From: Pararhizobium polonicum
Lineage (GTDB): Bacteria; Pseudomonadota; Alphaproteobacteria; Rhizobiales; Rhizobiaceae
Length of the DNA: 64,000 nt
NCBI RefSeq assembly: GCF_001687365.1
Contig: NZ_LGLV01000005.1
Span: forward strand, 124,001 to 188,000
Direction of reading: 5' to 3'
Below the pieces are notes generated by a model that was not told where the DNA came from, did not search any database, and worked only from the letters and a program-made list of their open reading frames with translations. The stretch's first letter is position 1, and each line of letters opens with the position of its first letter. Positions 52,481 to 61,503 of this stretch are shown in pieces. A program made the position numbers and the translations under genes.

Positions 52481-54718
52481 ATGTTCAGGGGTTATCCAAG
52501 GGGTTGGGTACAAGGTTGGCTGCCGATCTTCGTTCTGGCGCTGTCGATTGCCGTGTTTCAGGCCGGTGCTGCCGAGGCGGCAAAACGGGTTGCCCTGTTG
52601 ATCGGCAACGAGAAATACGAGGCGACATCGCAGCTGAACAACCCCGCCAACGATGTCGAACTGATGAAGACCTCGTTCGAGGATGCCGGATTCGATACGG
52701 TGACCGCCGTTCACGATCTCGGCCGCGCCGCGATGGTGCGCGCATTGCGCGATTTCGAGGACACCGCCGCCGGCGCGGATGTCGCCATCATCTACTATTC
52801 CGGCCACGGCATGGAGATGAATGGCCAGAATTTCCTCCTGCCTGTGGATGTCAGCCTGAAGACCGACAAGGACGTGGAAGACGAAGCGATCCCGCTCGAC
52901 CGCGTGCAGCGCTCGCTGGAAGGTGCGACCAAGCTGAAGCTGGTCATCCTCGATGCCTGCCGCAACAATCCCTTCGAGCAGTCCATGACCCGTTCGATCT
53001 CGACCCGGGCCGTCAGCCGCGGCCTGGCGCGTGTCGAGCCCGAATCGGCCGATCTGCTGGTTGCCTTTGCCTCCAAGGCCGGCACGGTGGCGATGGACGG
53101 GGAGGGCAAGAACAGCCCGTTTGCCACGGCGCTGTCGAAATATCTGACCGAGCCCGGCGTCGATGTCCGCATCGCGCTCGGCAAGGTGCGCGACGATGTG
53201 GTGACCGCCACCAACCGCGGCCAGGAGCCGTTTGTCTACGGCTCGCTCGGCGGCGCGCAGATCTTCCTCAATATCAAGGAAGTGAATATCAACATCACCA
53301 ACAACGGCAACACGCAGGAAGTCTCGCCGACCGGCCAGTCGGAAGCGGCCGCCGACTGGCAGAATATCCGCGATCTCGCCGACAAGGACCTGATCGAGGT
53401 GTTCCTTGCCAAGCATGGCTCCGATCCCGTCTACAGGATGCTGGCCGAAAAGAAGCTGAAGCTTCTGGCCGAAGCCGCGCAGACATCGACGACGAGCCCC
53501 GACGAAATCGCCTGGGATGCGCTGAAGCAATCGACCGATGGTGCGGCGCTGACCCGCTTCATCGAACGGTATCCGGACAGCAGGCACAAGGCGGAAGCGG
53601 AAACCCAGATTGCCGCGCTCGAGCCGAAGAAGGGGCTGAATATCTCGCAGACCGGCAAGGACACGCAGGCCTCGCGCGACTGCTACCTGCTTGCGGGTGA
53701 GCCGCAGTCGATGCCGGGCTTCCTCGGCGTCAATTTCCTGAAGATCGATTCGGCGCGCGCGCTCACCGCTTGCGCCCAGGCCGTCAACGAGAATCCCGAT
53801 GACATGATGCTCGTCAATATGCTCGGGCGGGCGCAGGATGCCGGCCGCAACTATGTCGAGGCCCGCCGCAACTACCAGAAGGCGGCAGACGGCGGCAATA
53901 TGTATGCGCTGACCAACCTTGCCTGGTTCTCTATCTATGGCACCGACGGCCCCGTCGATACCGACAAGGGCAAGCGGATGTTCGAGCATGCCGCCAATAA
54001 CGGCAATTCCTACGCCCAGGCGTCGCTCGGCTGGCTCTATCGCGAAGGCTATGGCGGCGTGCCGCAGGATTTTGCGGAATCGCTGAGATGGTACCAGCTC
54101 TCGGCCAATCAGGGCTATGCCAACGCAATGGCGACGCTCGGCTGGTTCTACCGCGAAGGAAACGGTGTCGCCAAGGATTTCGGCCAGTCGCTGTCCTGGT
54201 ATCAGAAGGCGGCCGAAGGCGGCGACGCCAACGCGATGTCCTCACTCGGCTGGGCCTACCAGAACGGCCTTGGCACGGCGCAGGATTATGCGCAGGCAAA
54301 GACATGGTACGAAAAGGCCGCCAATGTCGGCGATGCCTATTCGATGGCCTTGCTCGGCTGGTTCTACGATGACGGCAAGGCCGTGCCGCAGGACTATGCG
54401 CAGGCGCGCAACTGGTATGAGATGGCGTCCAATGCGGGCAGCGCCTATGCCATGGGCAATCTGAGCCGACTCTATGACTGGGGGCTCGGCACCCGGGCAG
54501 ACCCGAAGGAGGCGGCGCGCTGGGCGGCGGCGAGCATCGAGGGCGGCGATCCGTCGAAGCTGCAGGAGATGAAGACGTCCCCGGACAATTTCACGCCCGC
54601 CTTCCGCAAGGAAATCCAGGCGCTGCTCAAGGACCGTGGCTATTACAGCGGTCCGCTCGACGGCGATTTCGGTGCAGCGACCCAGAATGCGATAGACCGG
54701 CTGGCCAAAAGGAGCTGA
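52481..54718 (+). CDS. Caspase-like peptidase with Sel1 repeats and a peptidoglycan-binding-like C-terminus
   Basis: ATG 52481 gives 745 residues. An export signal (about 10-33, AGAAEA) is followed by a C14/metacaspase-like domain with dyad His109 (YYSGHGMEMNG) and Cys160 (ILDACRNNPF). A linker contains AWDALKQSTDGAALTRFIER. Five to six Sel1 repeats lie at about 473-690 (for example LGWLYREGYGGVPQDFAESL). The end, LLKDRGYYSGPLDGDFGAAT, resembles the peptidoglycan-binding repeat. Both catalytic residues are present. It should act in the periplasm. A strong terminator follows. Sel1 and caspase fusions occur in rhizobia without a known substrate. Confidence 0.85.
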   Translation: MFRGYPRGWVQGWLPIFVLALSIAVFQAGAAEAAKRVALLIGNEKYEATSQLNNPANDVELMKTSFEDAGFDTVTAVHDLGRAAMVRALRDFEDTAAGADVAIIYYSGHGMEMNGQNFLLPVDVSLKTDKDVEDEAIPLDRVQRSLEGATKLKLVILDACRNNPFEQSMTRSISTRAVSRGLARVEPESADLLVAFASKAGTVAMDGEGKNSPFATALSKYLTEPGVDVRIALGKVRDDVVTATNRGQEPFVYGSLGGAQIFLNIKEVNINITNNGNTQEVSPTGQSEAAADWQNIRDLADKDLIEVFLAKHGSDPVYRMLAEKKLKLLAEAAQTSTTSPDEIAWDALKQSTDGAALTRFIERYPDSRHKAEAETQIAALEPKKGLNISQTGKDTQASRDCYLLAGEPQSMPGFLGVNFLKIDSARALTACAQAVNENPDDMMLVNMLGRAQDAGRNYVEARRNYQKAADGGNMYALTNLAWFSIYGTDGPVDTDKGKRMFEHAANNGNSYAQASLGWLYREGYGGVPQDFAESLRWYQLSANQGYANAMATLGWFYREGNGVAKDFGQSLSWYQKAAEGGDANAMSSLGWAYQNGLGTAQDYAQAKTWYEKAANVGDAYSMALLGWFYDDGKAVPQDYAQARNWYEMASNAGSAYAMGNLSRLYDWGLGTRADPKEAARWAAASIEGGDPSKLQEMKTSPDNFTPAFRKEIQALLKDRGYYSGPLDGDFGAATQNAIDRLAKRS

Positions 54719-54745
54719 AGCTCACCGGCTTTAAGCCGCGAAATG

Positions 54746-54781
54746 AAAGGCCGGACCTGTGGCAGCAGGTCCGGCCTTTTT
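54746..54781 (+). terminator. Intrinsic terminator of the caspase-like gene
   Basis: A 14-base-pair stem, AAAGGCCGGACCTG (54746-54759) with CAGGTCCGGCCTTT (54766-54779), closes a six-base TGGCAG loop and runs into a T-tract ending at 54781. It lies 28 bases after the stop codon and also separates the convergent small gene. Confidence 0.92.
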
Positions 54782-54798
54782 CGTTTTGAGGATCTGGA

Positions 54799-54978
54799 TT
54801 AGCGGTTGTTTTCCAGCGCTTTAAGGGCGGCCTGTCCGGCGGCATGCGCTGCAAGCTGGCTGGTGAACTGGCCGTGGGCCGGATAGACGACCGTTCCGCG
54901 TTTCAGAACGAAAGCCCATCGCCCATTGCGCAGCTTCTCGATGGTGACCTGGATTTCCGGTTTGCTGTCATTGCTCAT
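54799..54978 (-). CDS. Small conserved-looking protein, 59 aa
   Basis: The frame MSNDSKPEIQVTIEKLRNGR continues WAFVLKRGTVVYPAHGQFTS and ends LKALENNR. It reads as a compact beta-rich first half with a helical, Ala-rich second half. There is no signal peptide. The sequence has an ordinary coding composition, although its ribosome-binding site is weak. It converges on the caspase-like gene across the terminator. No function was recognised. Confidence 0.6.
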   Translation of the reverse strand: MSNDSKPEIQVTIEKLRNGRWAFVLKRGTVVYPAHGQFTSQLAAHAAGQAALKALENNR

Positions 54979-55229
54979 TGTCTGTTTCCGAACCCGTCGT
55001 TTTCTGCCGCCCGGAAAATCGGGCGGGACAGCTTTTCAGGCAAAAGGATTAGCGCAAGAGCGCTGCGGCGGGCAATCGCCAATGGATGCCGATTGCCCGA
55101 TCTCGCGGCCGCCAACCCGTTTTCCATCCGCCCGTGCCGGGCCGGAGGCGTATGGAAAATCAACTTTGTCACGGGAAACCGCAAAAACTCCTTGCAATGG
55201 AGGGCTCCTGACTCTAGTCAGGCGCTAAC

Positions 55230-55321
55230 GGAGAGGTGGCCGAGTGGTCGAAGGCGCTCCCCTGCTAAGGGAGTATACCCGGAAGGGTATCGTGGGTTCG
55301 AATCCCATCTTCTCCGCCATT
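55230..55321 (+). tRNA. tRNA-Ser (anticodon GCU)
   Basis: A complete class II cloverleaf is visible. The acceptor arms are GGAGAGG and CTTCTCC with encoded CCA. The anticodon stem CTCCC/GGGAG has loop CTGCTAA, so the anticodon is GCT. The long variable arm is TACCC-GGAA-GGGTA, and the T loop is TTCGAAT. The long variable arm and anticodon make it serine. Confidence 0.97.
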
Positions 55322-55617
55322 ATCCCTTTATCGACGCATCGTTCCGCAATCGCCGACGATTGCCATACGGACGACGCGGGCAGCGATCTCCATTTCCGCT
55401 ACGAATAGCGTCCGAACCATCCGTTTATCTGAGCAGCTTCGACATCACCGCCGTGGTACATGCTTGTGCGGCTATGGTGCAGGGTGCCCCTTATGGGCAG
55501 TAGCGCCATCAAGCGCTCCGTCATGGGGTTGACGATCACATCACGTGGATGTTCGATAAAGCGGGTTGTGCCTGCAGAATGCATCGGCCTGTGTAGTGTG
55601 TCGGAAGGAGCCGAGCG

Positions 55618-56643
55618 ATGAAACGAACAAGGCTTTTGATAGCGGGAGTTCTGCTGATGGCAGCGGCGAATGGAGCAGCGATGGCGCAAACCGGCTTGCC
55701 GGGTTATGCGGATGGCGCCCAGGTGATGCGCGTCGACGTGACCAGGGGGCAGATCGATACGATCGGCGGCGTGATCTATTCCCAGGTGAAGGCGACGCGC
55801 TCCGTGCGCCAGCTCCGGATGACGGTTCTGGTGCCCCGGGCGAACGATCTGAAGCCGGCGATCGTCTATTTTCCCGGCGGCGGCTTTATATCGGCGGAAT
55901 ATGAGAAATTCACCGAGATGCGCACGGCCTTGGCGCAAGCTGGCTTCGTCGTTGCCGCAGCGGAATACCGCGTTGTACCGGACCAGTTTCCGGCACTGGT
56001 GGAGGACGGCAAGGCCGCCGTCCGATATCTGCGCGAACATGCGGCGGAATACGGCATCGACCCGGCACGGATTGGCGTGATCGGCGATTCGGCCGGAGGC
56101 TATGTCGCGCAGATGCTTGGAGCCACCAATGGCGAGAAGACCTTCGACACGGGGCAATTTCTCGACAAATCCTCCGACGTGCAGGCGGCAGTGACGCTCT
56201 ATGGGATTTCCGACCTCCGGAGTATCGGGGAAGGCTTTCCTGAAGCAGTGCAAAAGGTGCACCAGTCGCCGGCGGTAACGGAAGCACTGCTGTTGAATGG
56301 TCCTGCCTTTGGAGAATTTCCGGGGGCCACGGTCACCGCCAACCCCGAGCAAGCGCTTGCGGCAAGTCCGATCGGTCACGTCAAAGGCGAGAAGCCGCCT
56401 TTTCTGATCATGCACGGCAGTGCCGATACGCTGGTATCCCCAAGACAGAGCCAAAAGCTTTACGAAGCACTCAAGGCGGAGGGAAACAAGGTTGACTATG
56501 TGCTGGTGGAAGGCGCTGGACATGGCGATCTCCGCTGGTATCAGGGCCCCGTCATCGACCGGGTGGTGAGCTGGTTCAAGCAGACACTGGGAGAGCCCAT
56601 CAAAGGCGCTGCCAAAGCTTCGGGTCCCGACGCCAAGCTATAA
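55618..56643 (+). CDS. Secreted alpha/beta-hydrolase esterase
   Basis: The 341-residue protein has a signal peptide (MKRTRLLIAGVLLMAAANGA, cleavage after AMA) and a hormone-sensitive-lipase-like fold. It has an oxyanion loop (IVYFPGGGF, near residue 85, standing in for HGGG) and nucleophile elbow GDSAGGYVAQ (Ser159). The acid and base are likely Asp and His in IMHGSADTLVSPRQS and GAGHGDLRWYQG. It probably cleaves small esters in the periplasm or outside. It follows the tRNA by about 300 bases and has a slightly different codon choice from its neighbours. Confidence 0.82.
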   Translation: MKRTRLLIAGVLLMAAANGAAMAQTGLPGYADGAQVMRVDVTRGQIDTIGGVIYSQVKATRSVRQLRMTVLVPRANDLKPAIVYFPGGGFISAEYEKFTEMRTALAQAGFVVAAAEYRVVPDQFPALVEDGKAAVRYLREHAAEYGIDPARIGVIGDSAGGYVAQMLGATNGEKTFDTGQFLDKSSDVQAAVTLYGISDLRSIGEGFPEAVQKVHQSPAVTEALLLNGPAFGEFPGATVTANPEQALAASPIGHVKGEKPPFLIMHGSADTLVSPRQSQKLYEALKAEGNKVDYVLVEGAGHGDLRWYQGPVIDRVVSWFKQTLGEPIKGAAKASGPDAKL

Positions 56644-57588
56644 ACCCTGGCTGGCTTGGTGCCGGATACCGGCGCCAAGGTATGTGATCAGCACGCCGCA
56701 CCTGTCCGATGTTGCTCGCGGCGGTCAATCCGTGTGGCGTTAGCGGGCTATAGCGTAGACAGAGTACTCATCTTTGTTGGCCGTGGCTCCACCCCCGCTT
56801 TCTGGCCCGGCTTTCTGGAAGGTCCGGCAGTCTTCCCGAACATATAAGCAAGGGCCGCACAGTTTGAGCGTCCGTCTGGGCGCAAATCAAACCCGCGCTA
56901 CGTCAAAGGGTAAATAGAGACGCCGGTATGTTTTCTGTCATTTGGCCACCCGTTAAGCCTTTCCATCGCCGCTGACGAAGATGCCTTCGCCAATGTCCCG
57001 TTGATTGCTGAACGGGACGGGGCGGGCCGCTTCCTTCTTATGGGGTGCGAAAGGGCGGGGTGAGCGTCTGTTTGCCGCGCCCATCGAAGCACCGCTCGAA
57101 TCAATAACGAAGCCATTGCGACGCGATTCTGTGATTCTCCCCGCTTGTTCCGTTCGGATGCAGCGTGATTCCGTTTCGCCGGTGCCTGTGATTGTCCGCG
57201 CGGAAATCGCAGCCGGGCCTGCGCGACGCGGCGAATCCGCCTTTCTATCGCGGTTTTGCCCCCTTTCTGCCTCGTTATGACACGGAGAAGGCACGCAAGG
57301 CATCCGCTAAACCCCGATGAATAAAGGGTTTTCTTAACCTCTTGTTAAGAACCTCCGCCCGCTTACGGCAGTTTTGTGTCGTTTCAGCAACAGCGCAGGG
57401 GGAAGGGCGGGCCAAACATGGCGAACTCGCAAGTTGGTGATTGCGCCGACGGTCCCGTCTTGTATTTTCAACTCCGGAAGCAAGGGCGGTTGATCGTCCG
57501 ACTTCTTAAATGTTGGGGATGGGGCAGGGAATACTGTCCTTCAGTATAATACCCAGACCTGTTTGAAACTTTTGACTGGAGGTCAGAA
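56644..57588. other. 945-base region without a recognised gene, upstream of the first porin
   Basis: No open frame here is convincing. The composition changes repeatedly: GC-poor near 56740-56800 and 57300-57340, GC-rich elsewhere. The right end is the porin leader: GTTGGGGATGGGG at 57512, a small hairpin ATACTG-TCCTT-CAGTAT (57531-57547) and a CTGGAGG ribosome-binding site. A closely related leader occurs before the second porin. The rest could be a decayed insertion, but no specific remnant was recognised. Confidence 0.4.
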
Positions 57589-58572
57589 ATGAACATCAAG
57601 AGCCTTCTTCTCGGCTCCGCTGCAGCTCTCGCAGCAGTATCCGGCGCCCAGGCAGCTGACGCTATCGTAGCTGCTGAGCCGGAACCTTTGGAATACGTTC
57701 GCGTTTGCGACGCTTTCGGCACGGGCTACTTCTACATCCCGGGCACGGAAACCTGCCTGAAGATCGGCGGCTACGTCCGTTTCCAGACCAACTTCGGTCC
57801 TAACGTTGGTGGTTTCTCCGACTGGAACACGTTCACTCGTGGTCAGCTGCAGTTCGACGCCAAGAACGACACGGAACTCGGCACGCTCGAAAGCACGATC
57901 GTTCTGCAGACCAATGCTAGCCAGGCTGGCAACAGTGGTTCGACCTTCCTTGATACAGCTTCGATCGCGATCGCTGGCTTCAAGTTCGGTTACTACTACA
58001 GCTGGTGGGATGATGGTATTGCCGGCGAGACCGACGTGCTTCAGACCAACTCCCTGTTCAACTCGATCTCGTACACCTATGATGGCGGCGCATTCAAGGC
58101 CGGCGTTTCGGTTGACGAGCTTGATGGCATCACGACTCACCCGAACGGTGTTGGCGTCGCTGCTATGGTCTCCGGTTCGGTCGGCGGTGTAACCGCTACA
58201 TTGCTTGGTGGCTATGACACAGAGCGTGAAGAAGGCGCGATCCGCGCAATCTTGACCGCTGAAGTTGGCCCGGGCACCTTCAACCTTGCTGGTATCTATG
58301 CAAGCGACCCGAACGCTTACTACAGCGAATCCGAGTGGACCGTTGCAGCATCGTACGAGTTCAAGGCTACTGACAAGCTGACGATCACGCCCGGCGCTCA
58401 GTACTTCGGCGACTTCGCTTTCATCAATGGTATTGATGCTTGGCGTGTTGGCCTGACGGCTGGCTACCAGATCACGGACGGTCTCAAGGCTCTCGCCTAC
58501 GTTCAGTATCAGGATGTTGACGTCATCGGCGACCAGACCACTGGTTTCCTCCGCCTGCAGCGCGACTTCTAA
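57589..58572 (+). CDS. ropA: Outer membrane porin, RopA/Omp2 type (first copy)
   Basis: The 327-residue porin begins MNIKSLLLGSAAALAAVSGA with cleavage near AQA and a mature start ADAIVAAEPEPLEYVRVCDA. It continues GTGYFYIPGTETCLKIGGYV, the Rhizobiales porin signature with two cysteines. The terminal strand TTGFLRLQRDF ends in Phe, as required for outer membrane assembly. Codons are strongly biased to a few favourites, a mark of very high expression. It is the left member of a tandem pair and has its own terminator. Confidence 0.93.
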   Translation: MNIKSLLLGSAAALAAVSGAQAADAIVAAEPEPLEYVRVCDAFGTGYFYIPGTETCLKIGGYVRFQTNFGPNVGGFSDWNTFTRGQLQFDAKNDTELGTLESTIVLQTNASQAGNSGSTFLDTASIAIAGFKFGYYYSWWDDGIAGETDVLQTNSLFNSISYTYDGGAFKAGVSVDELDGITTHPNGVGVAAMVSGSVGGVTATLLGGYDTEREEGAIRAILTAEVGPGTFNLAGIYASDPNAYYSESEWTVAASYEFKATDKLTITPGAQYFGDFAFINGIDAWRVGLTAGYQITDGLKALAYVQYQDVDVIGDQTTGFLRLQRDF

Positions 58573-59312
58573 TCTCTGGCTTCATGTCAGTGATGGAAAG
58601 CCCGGTCGAAAGACCGGGCTTTTTGCGTTTAGTCCTTTTTCAATGTAGCCCTGTCAAACCTTTGACGAACGACCATATTTCACCGAGCCATCCCTGTGTG
58701 TGCGGCGATCAAGCATTGCTTTGGCAGTATGCGGCGACGGATATTGCTTCCGAATATGGCTGCTGAATTCCGGGTTTCAGGATCCGGATTCTATTCGGCG
58801 AGAATCAATACCCGGCGAGTGCCCGGTTATGCAGACGACCGCAATTCTTGGAAGCCATTTGCTTCGTATGCCGCAATCTTCGCAGGCTTCCCTCCCAAAC
58901 ACCGGCAGACTGTTCTGTCCGGACAGGCCTGACAAGAATCCACAGGTGTCTCCAGCTCGCCTTGGAATAGCGCTGACCAGTTATTTCGCCGATTCCGGCT
59001 GTGTCATTGCCTGCTGGCTGGCCGCGAAGAATTTTCAGATCACATTGTAAACAAAGGGTTCTTAGAGGTGTGCCACCGCCGTCGCGCGCTTTGAGGCGAA
59101 ATTGTGGCATTCCTGCAACGTCATACAAAGAAGGCCTGTCGCACTGGATAAATGGGCCGGTCTGTCATTCTGCCGAATCCGCGCCCTCGTAATTACCCTC
59201 CCGGAAGCTCGGACGATAGGTCGCCCGGCTTCTTGTGTTGGGGATGGGGGAAAAGAATACCGTCTTCAGTATGACACGTGGCTTTATTTTAAATTTTTGA
59301 CTGGAGATCAGA
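58573..59312. other. 740-base spacer between the tandem porins
   Basis: After the first terminator the sequence becomes less GC-rich and holds no frame with coding character. The right 100 bases repeat the leader of the first porin in modified form (GTTGGGGATGGGGG near 59238, then TCTTCAGTATGACAC, then TTTTGACTGGAGATCAGA). So the duplicated unit includes 5' leader, gene and terminator. Confidence 0.45.
58597..58624 (+). terminator. Intrinsic terminator of the first porin gene
   Basis: The stem AAAGCCCGGTC (58597-58607) with GACCGGGCTTT (58612-58622) closes a GAAA tetraloop and is followed by T residues. The first 50 bases after the stop codon are identical to those after the second porin. 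Confidence 0.9.
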
Positions 59313-60380
59313 ATGAACATCAAGAGCCTTCTTCTCGGCTCCGCTGCAGCTCTCGCAGCAGTATCCGGCGCCCAGGCAGCTGACGCAATCGTAGCTGCTG
59401 AGCCGGAACCTATGGAATATGTTCGCGTTTGCGACGCTTTCGGCACGGGCTATTTTTACATCCCGGGTACGGAAACCTGCCTGAAAATCGGCGGCTACAT
59501 CCGTTTTCAGACCAATTTCGGTCCTGATCTGGACCTTCGCGGTAAATCGCGCGGCCGTGGTACGTCCGATTGGGATACGGTTACCCGTGGTCAGCTGCAG
59601 ATCGACGCCAAGAACGACACGGAACTTGGCACGCTTGAAAGCACGATCGTTTTGCAGACCAATGCCGATCTCGCCGGCAATGGTGGCGCGACCAAGCTTG
59701 ATACGGCTTCGTTCAAGATTGCCGGCTTCAAGTTCGGCTATTACTACAGCTGGTGGGATGACGGTATCGCTGGCGAAACCGACGTGCTTCAGTCCAACTC
59801 CCTGTTCAACTCGATCTCGTATACGTACGATGGTGGCGCATTCAAGGCCGGTATCTCCGTTGACGAACTCGAGGGCATCGGCCGTACGGCTGCTCTGCCG
59901 GCCTTGCCGAACGATTTCCTTCTTGAGGACAACGCCTTCGGCGTTGCTGCCATGCTTTCCGGCTCGGTTGGCGGTGTAACAGCGACCGTTCTCGGTGGTT
60001 ATGACAATGACCGTGAAGAAGGCGCCATCCGCGCTATCCTGACCGCTGCAATCGGCGCCGGCACGCTGAACCTTGCTGGCATCTACGCAACGGACCCGAA
60101 CGCATACTACAACGAATCCAAATGGACCGTTGCAGCATCGTACGAGTTCAAGGCAACCGACAAGCTGACAATCACACCGGCTGCTCAGTACTTCGGTGAC
60201 TACGCGTTCATCGATGGCGTCGATGCCTGGCGTGTTGGCCTGACCGTTGGTTACAAGATCACGGCTGGCCTCAAGGCTCTGGCGACTGTCCAGTACCAGG
60301 ACGTCGACAAAACGGCTACCTACAAGCAGGTCGGTGGCGACGAAACCACCGGTTTCCTGCGTCTGCAGCGCGACTTCTAA
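59313..60380 (+). CDS. ropA: Outer membrane porin, RopA/Omp2 type (second copy)
   Basis: The 355-residue protein shares the first 33 residues exactly with the first copy and most barrel strands after that. It differs by inserted or replaced loop segments: LDLRGKSRGRGTS near residue 72, RTAALPALPNDFLLED near 190 and KTATYKQVGGDE near 335. The terminal strand is again TTGFLRLQRDF. The pattern of conserved strands and changed loops is what is expected of surface-exposed variation, for example in phage or host contact. The two genes could be expressed under different conditions. Confidence 0.93.
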   Translation: MNIKSLLLGSAAALAAVSGAQAADAIVAAEPEPMEYVRVCDAFGTGYFYIPGTETCLKIGGYIRFQTNFGPDLDLRGKSRGRGTSDWDTVTRGQLQIDAKNDTELGTLESTIVLQTNADLAGNGGATKLDTASFKIAGFKFGYYYSWWDDGIAGETDVLQSNSLFNSISYTYDGGAFKAGISVDELEGIGRTAALPALPNDFLLEDNAFGVAAMLSGSVGGVTATVLGGYDNDREEGAIRAILTAAIGAGTLNLAGIYATDPNAYYNESKWTVAASYEFKATDKLTITPAAQYFGDYAFIDGVDAWRVGLTVGYKITAGLKALATVQYQDVDKTATYKQVGGDETTGFLRLQRDF

Positions 60381-60404
60381 TCTCTGGCTTCATGTCAGTG
60401 ATGG

Positions 60405-60432
60405 AAAGCCCGGTCGAAAGATCGGGCTTTTT
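60405..60432 (+). terminator. Intrinsic terminator of the second porin gene
   Basis: The stem AAAGCCCGGTC (60405-60415) with GATCGGGCTTT (60420-60430) closes a GAAA loop and runs into T residues. It differs from the first porin's terminator by one base in the right arm, which makes a G-T wobble. Confidence 0.88.
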
Positions 60433-60477
60433 CCGTTTGATGGTGTTTTTTCGGCGTGCCGCGGCAGAAGTGCACTC

Positions 60478-61374
60478 CTATGAAATCCCGTCGATGAATG
60501 CGGTGATCTCGGCAAACAGATCGGGGCGATGTAACAGGGGGGCGTGACCCTGGCCGTGGGCGATGACCGAGGTCATGTCCGGATGCCGCAGCGCCATTTC
60601 CGCGAAGGTTGCCGGCGATAGGATGCTGGAGTTTTCTCCCCGGATGGCCATCAGGGGCATCGTTTTGAAACCGTCGTACAGCGCCCAGAGATCCGGCATC
60701 GGTGTGTTTGCATCCATGCTCCGGAGCGGTTCGATCAGGGCGGGGTCGAAATCTGCAATGATCTTGCCGTCCTTTTCCCGGAAGATCGCCGTTGTCATAT
60801 CAGCCCAGTCGGCGGCGTCGAGTGCCGGGAAGGCCGTTCCGTGCACGCACCGCAGGCTTTCGGTCGCCTCTTCCCAGCTGGACAGAACCTGTTGTGCCTC
60901 CAGATACTGGCGGATCAGAAGCAGGCCGGCGATTTCGATGACCGGTCCGATATCGTTGAGCACGATGCCGCCGAGCAATGCCGGGCGCATGGCCGCGAGA
61001 AGATGCAGGATCAGGCCGCCGCGCGAGGTGCCGATGAAAATCGCCCGGCCGATATCCAGAACCGCGCAGGCGGTCAGCACGTCACTGGCTTCCACCGGCA
61101 GCTGATAGTGGCTTTTGTCGGGATCCCAGGATGAACATCCGCGTCCGCGATAATCGAGCGTGACGACGCGGCGTGGCCTTTCCGGCTGCCTGGTGAGCTG
61201 CGTTGCCAGGAGATGAAAGTCGCGGCTGTTGCGGCTGAGGCCGGGCAGGCAGACGATCGGCAGCGATCCCCGCGTTTTCGGATCGTCATGGCCGTAGTCG
61301 CGGGCATAAAGCTGCAACCCGTCGCTGGCTGAAAAACGACGCTCCTCAAAGCTGGTCCCGATGGTGTTCGTCAC
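60478..61374 (-). CDS. Alpha/beta-fold hydrolase
   Basis: GTG 61374 sits behind GGAGGAAGA and gives 298 residues (VTNTIGTSFEERRFSASDGL as encoded). The nucleophile elbow is IFIGTSRGGLILHLLA with Ser at the usual GxSxG position. The His of the triad is probably in IAHGQGHAPLLHR, and the acid is in the segment MAIRGENSSILSP, where Asp is replaced by Glu or Asn. A short lid follows the nucleophile. No signal peptide is present, so it is cytoplasmic. Family members include epoxide- and ester-hydrolases, but the substrate is not evident. Confidence 0.85.
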   Translation of the reverse strand: MTNTIGTSFEERRFSASDGLQLYARDYGHDDPKTRGSLPIVCLPGLSRNSRDFHLLATQLTRQPERPRRVVTLDYRGRGCSSWDPDKSHYQLPVEASDVLTACAVLDIGRAIFIGTSRGGLILHLLAAMRPALLGGIVLNDIGPVIEIAGLLLIRQYLEAQQVLSSWEEATESLRCVHGTAFPALDAADWADMTTAIFREKDGKIIADFDPALIEPLRSMDANTPMPDLWALYDGFKTMPLMAIRGENSSILSPATFAEMALRHPDMTSVIAHGQGHAPLLHRPDLFAEITAFIDGIS

Positions 61375-61503
61375 GCGCTCTTCCTCCACTCACAGTAGGA
61401 GAACCATAGCGAATCGAGGCGGCACGGGAAGAGGGCGGCCGGACTTTGTGCGGCCGGACAAGGCCGGTATTCGTTCCAGCTGGTTTGCAGGCCTGCCTTT
61501 GGG

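Noticed and set aside
51656..53989. 777-codon open frame on the minus strand opposite the caspase-like gene
   Set aside because: It mirrors the codon phase of a gene with clear catalytic motifs and repeats, crosses the second PilZ-like gene and has no family-like segment. It is a GC-driven shadow.
55318..57588. Possible genomic island inserted at tRNA-Ser
   Set aside because: No integrase and no second copy of the tRNA 3' end is present in the window; only a mild composition change is seen, so it is not called.
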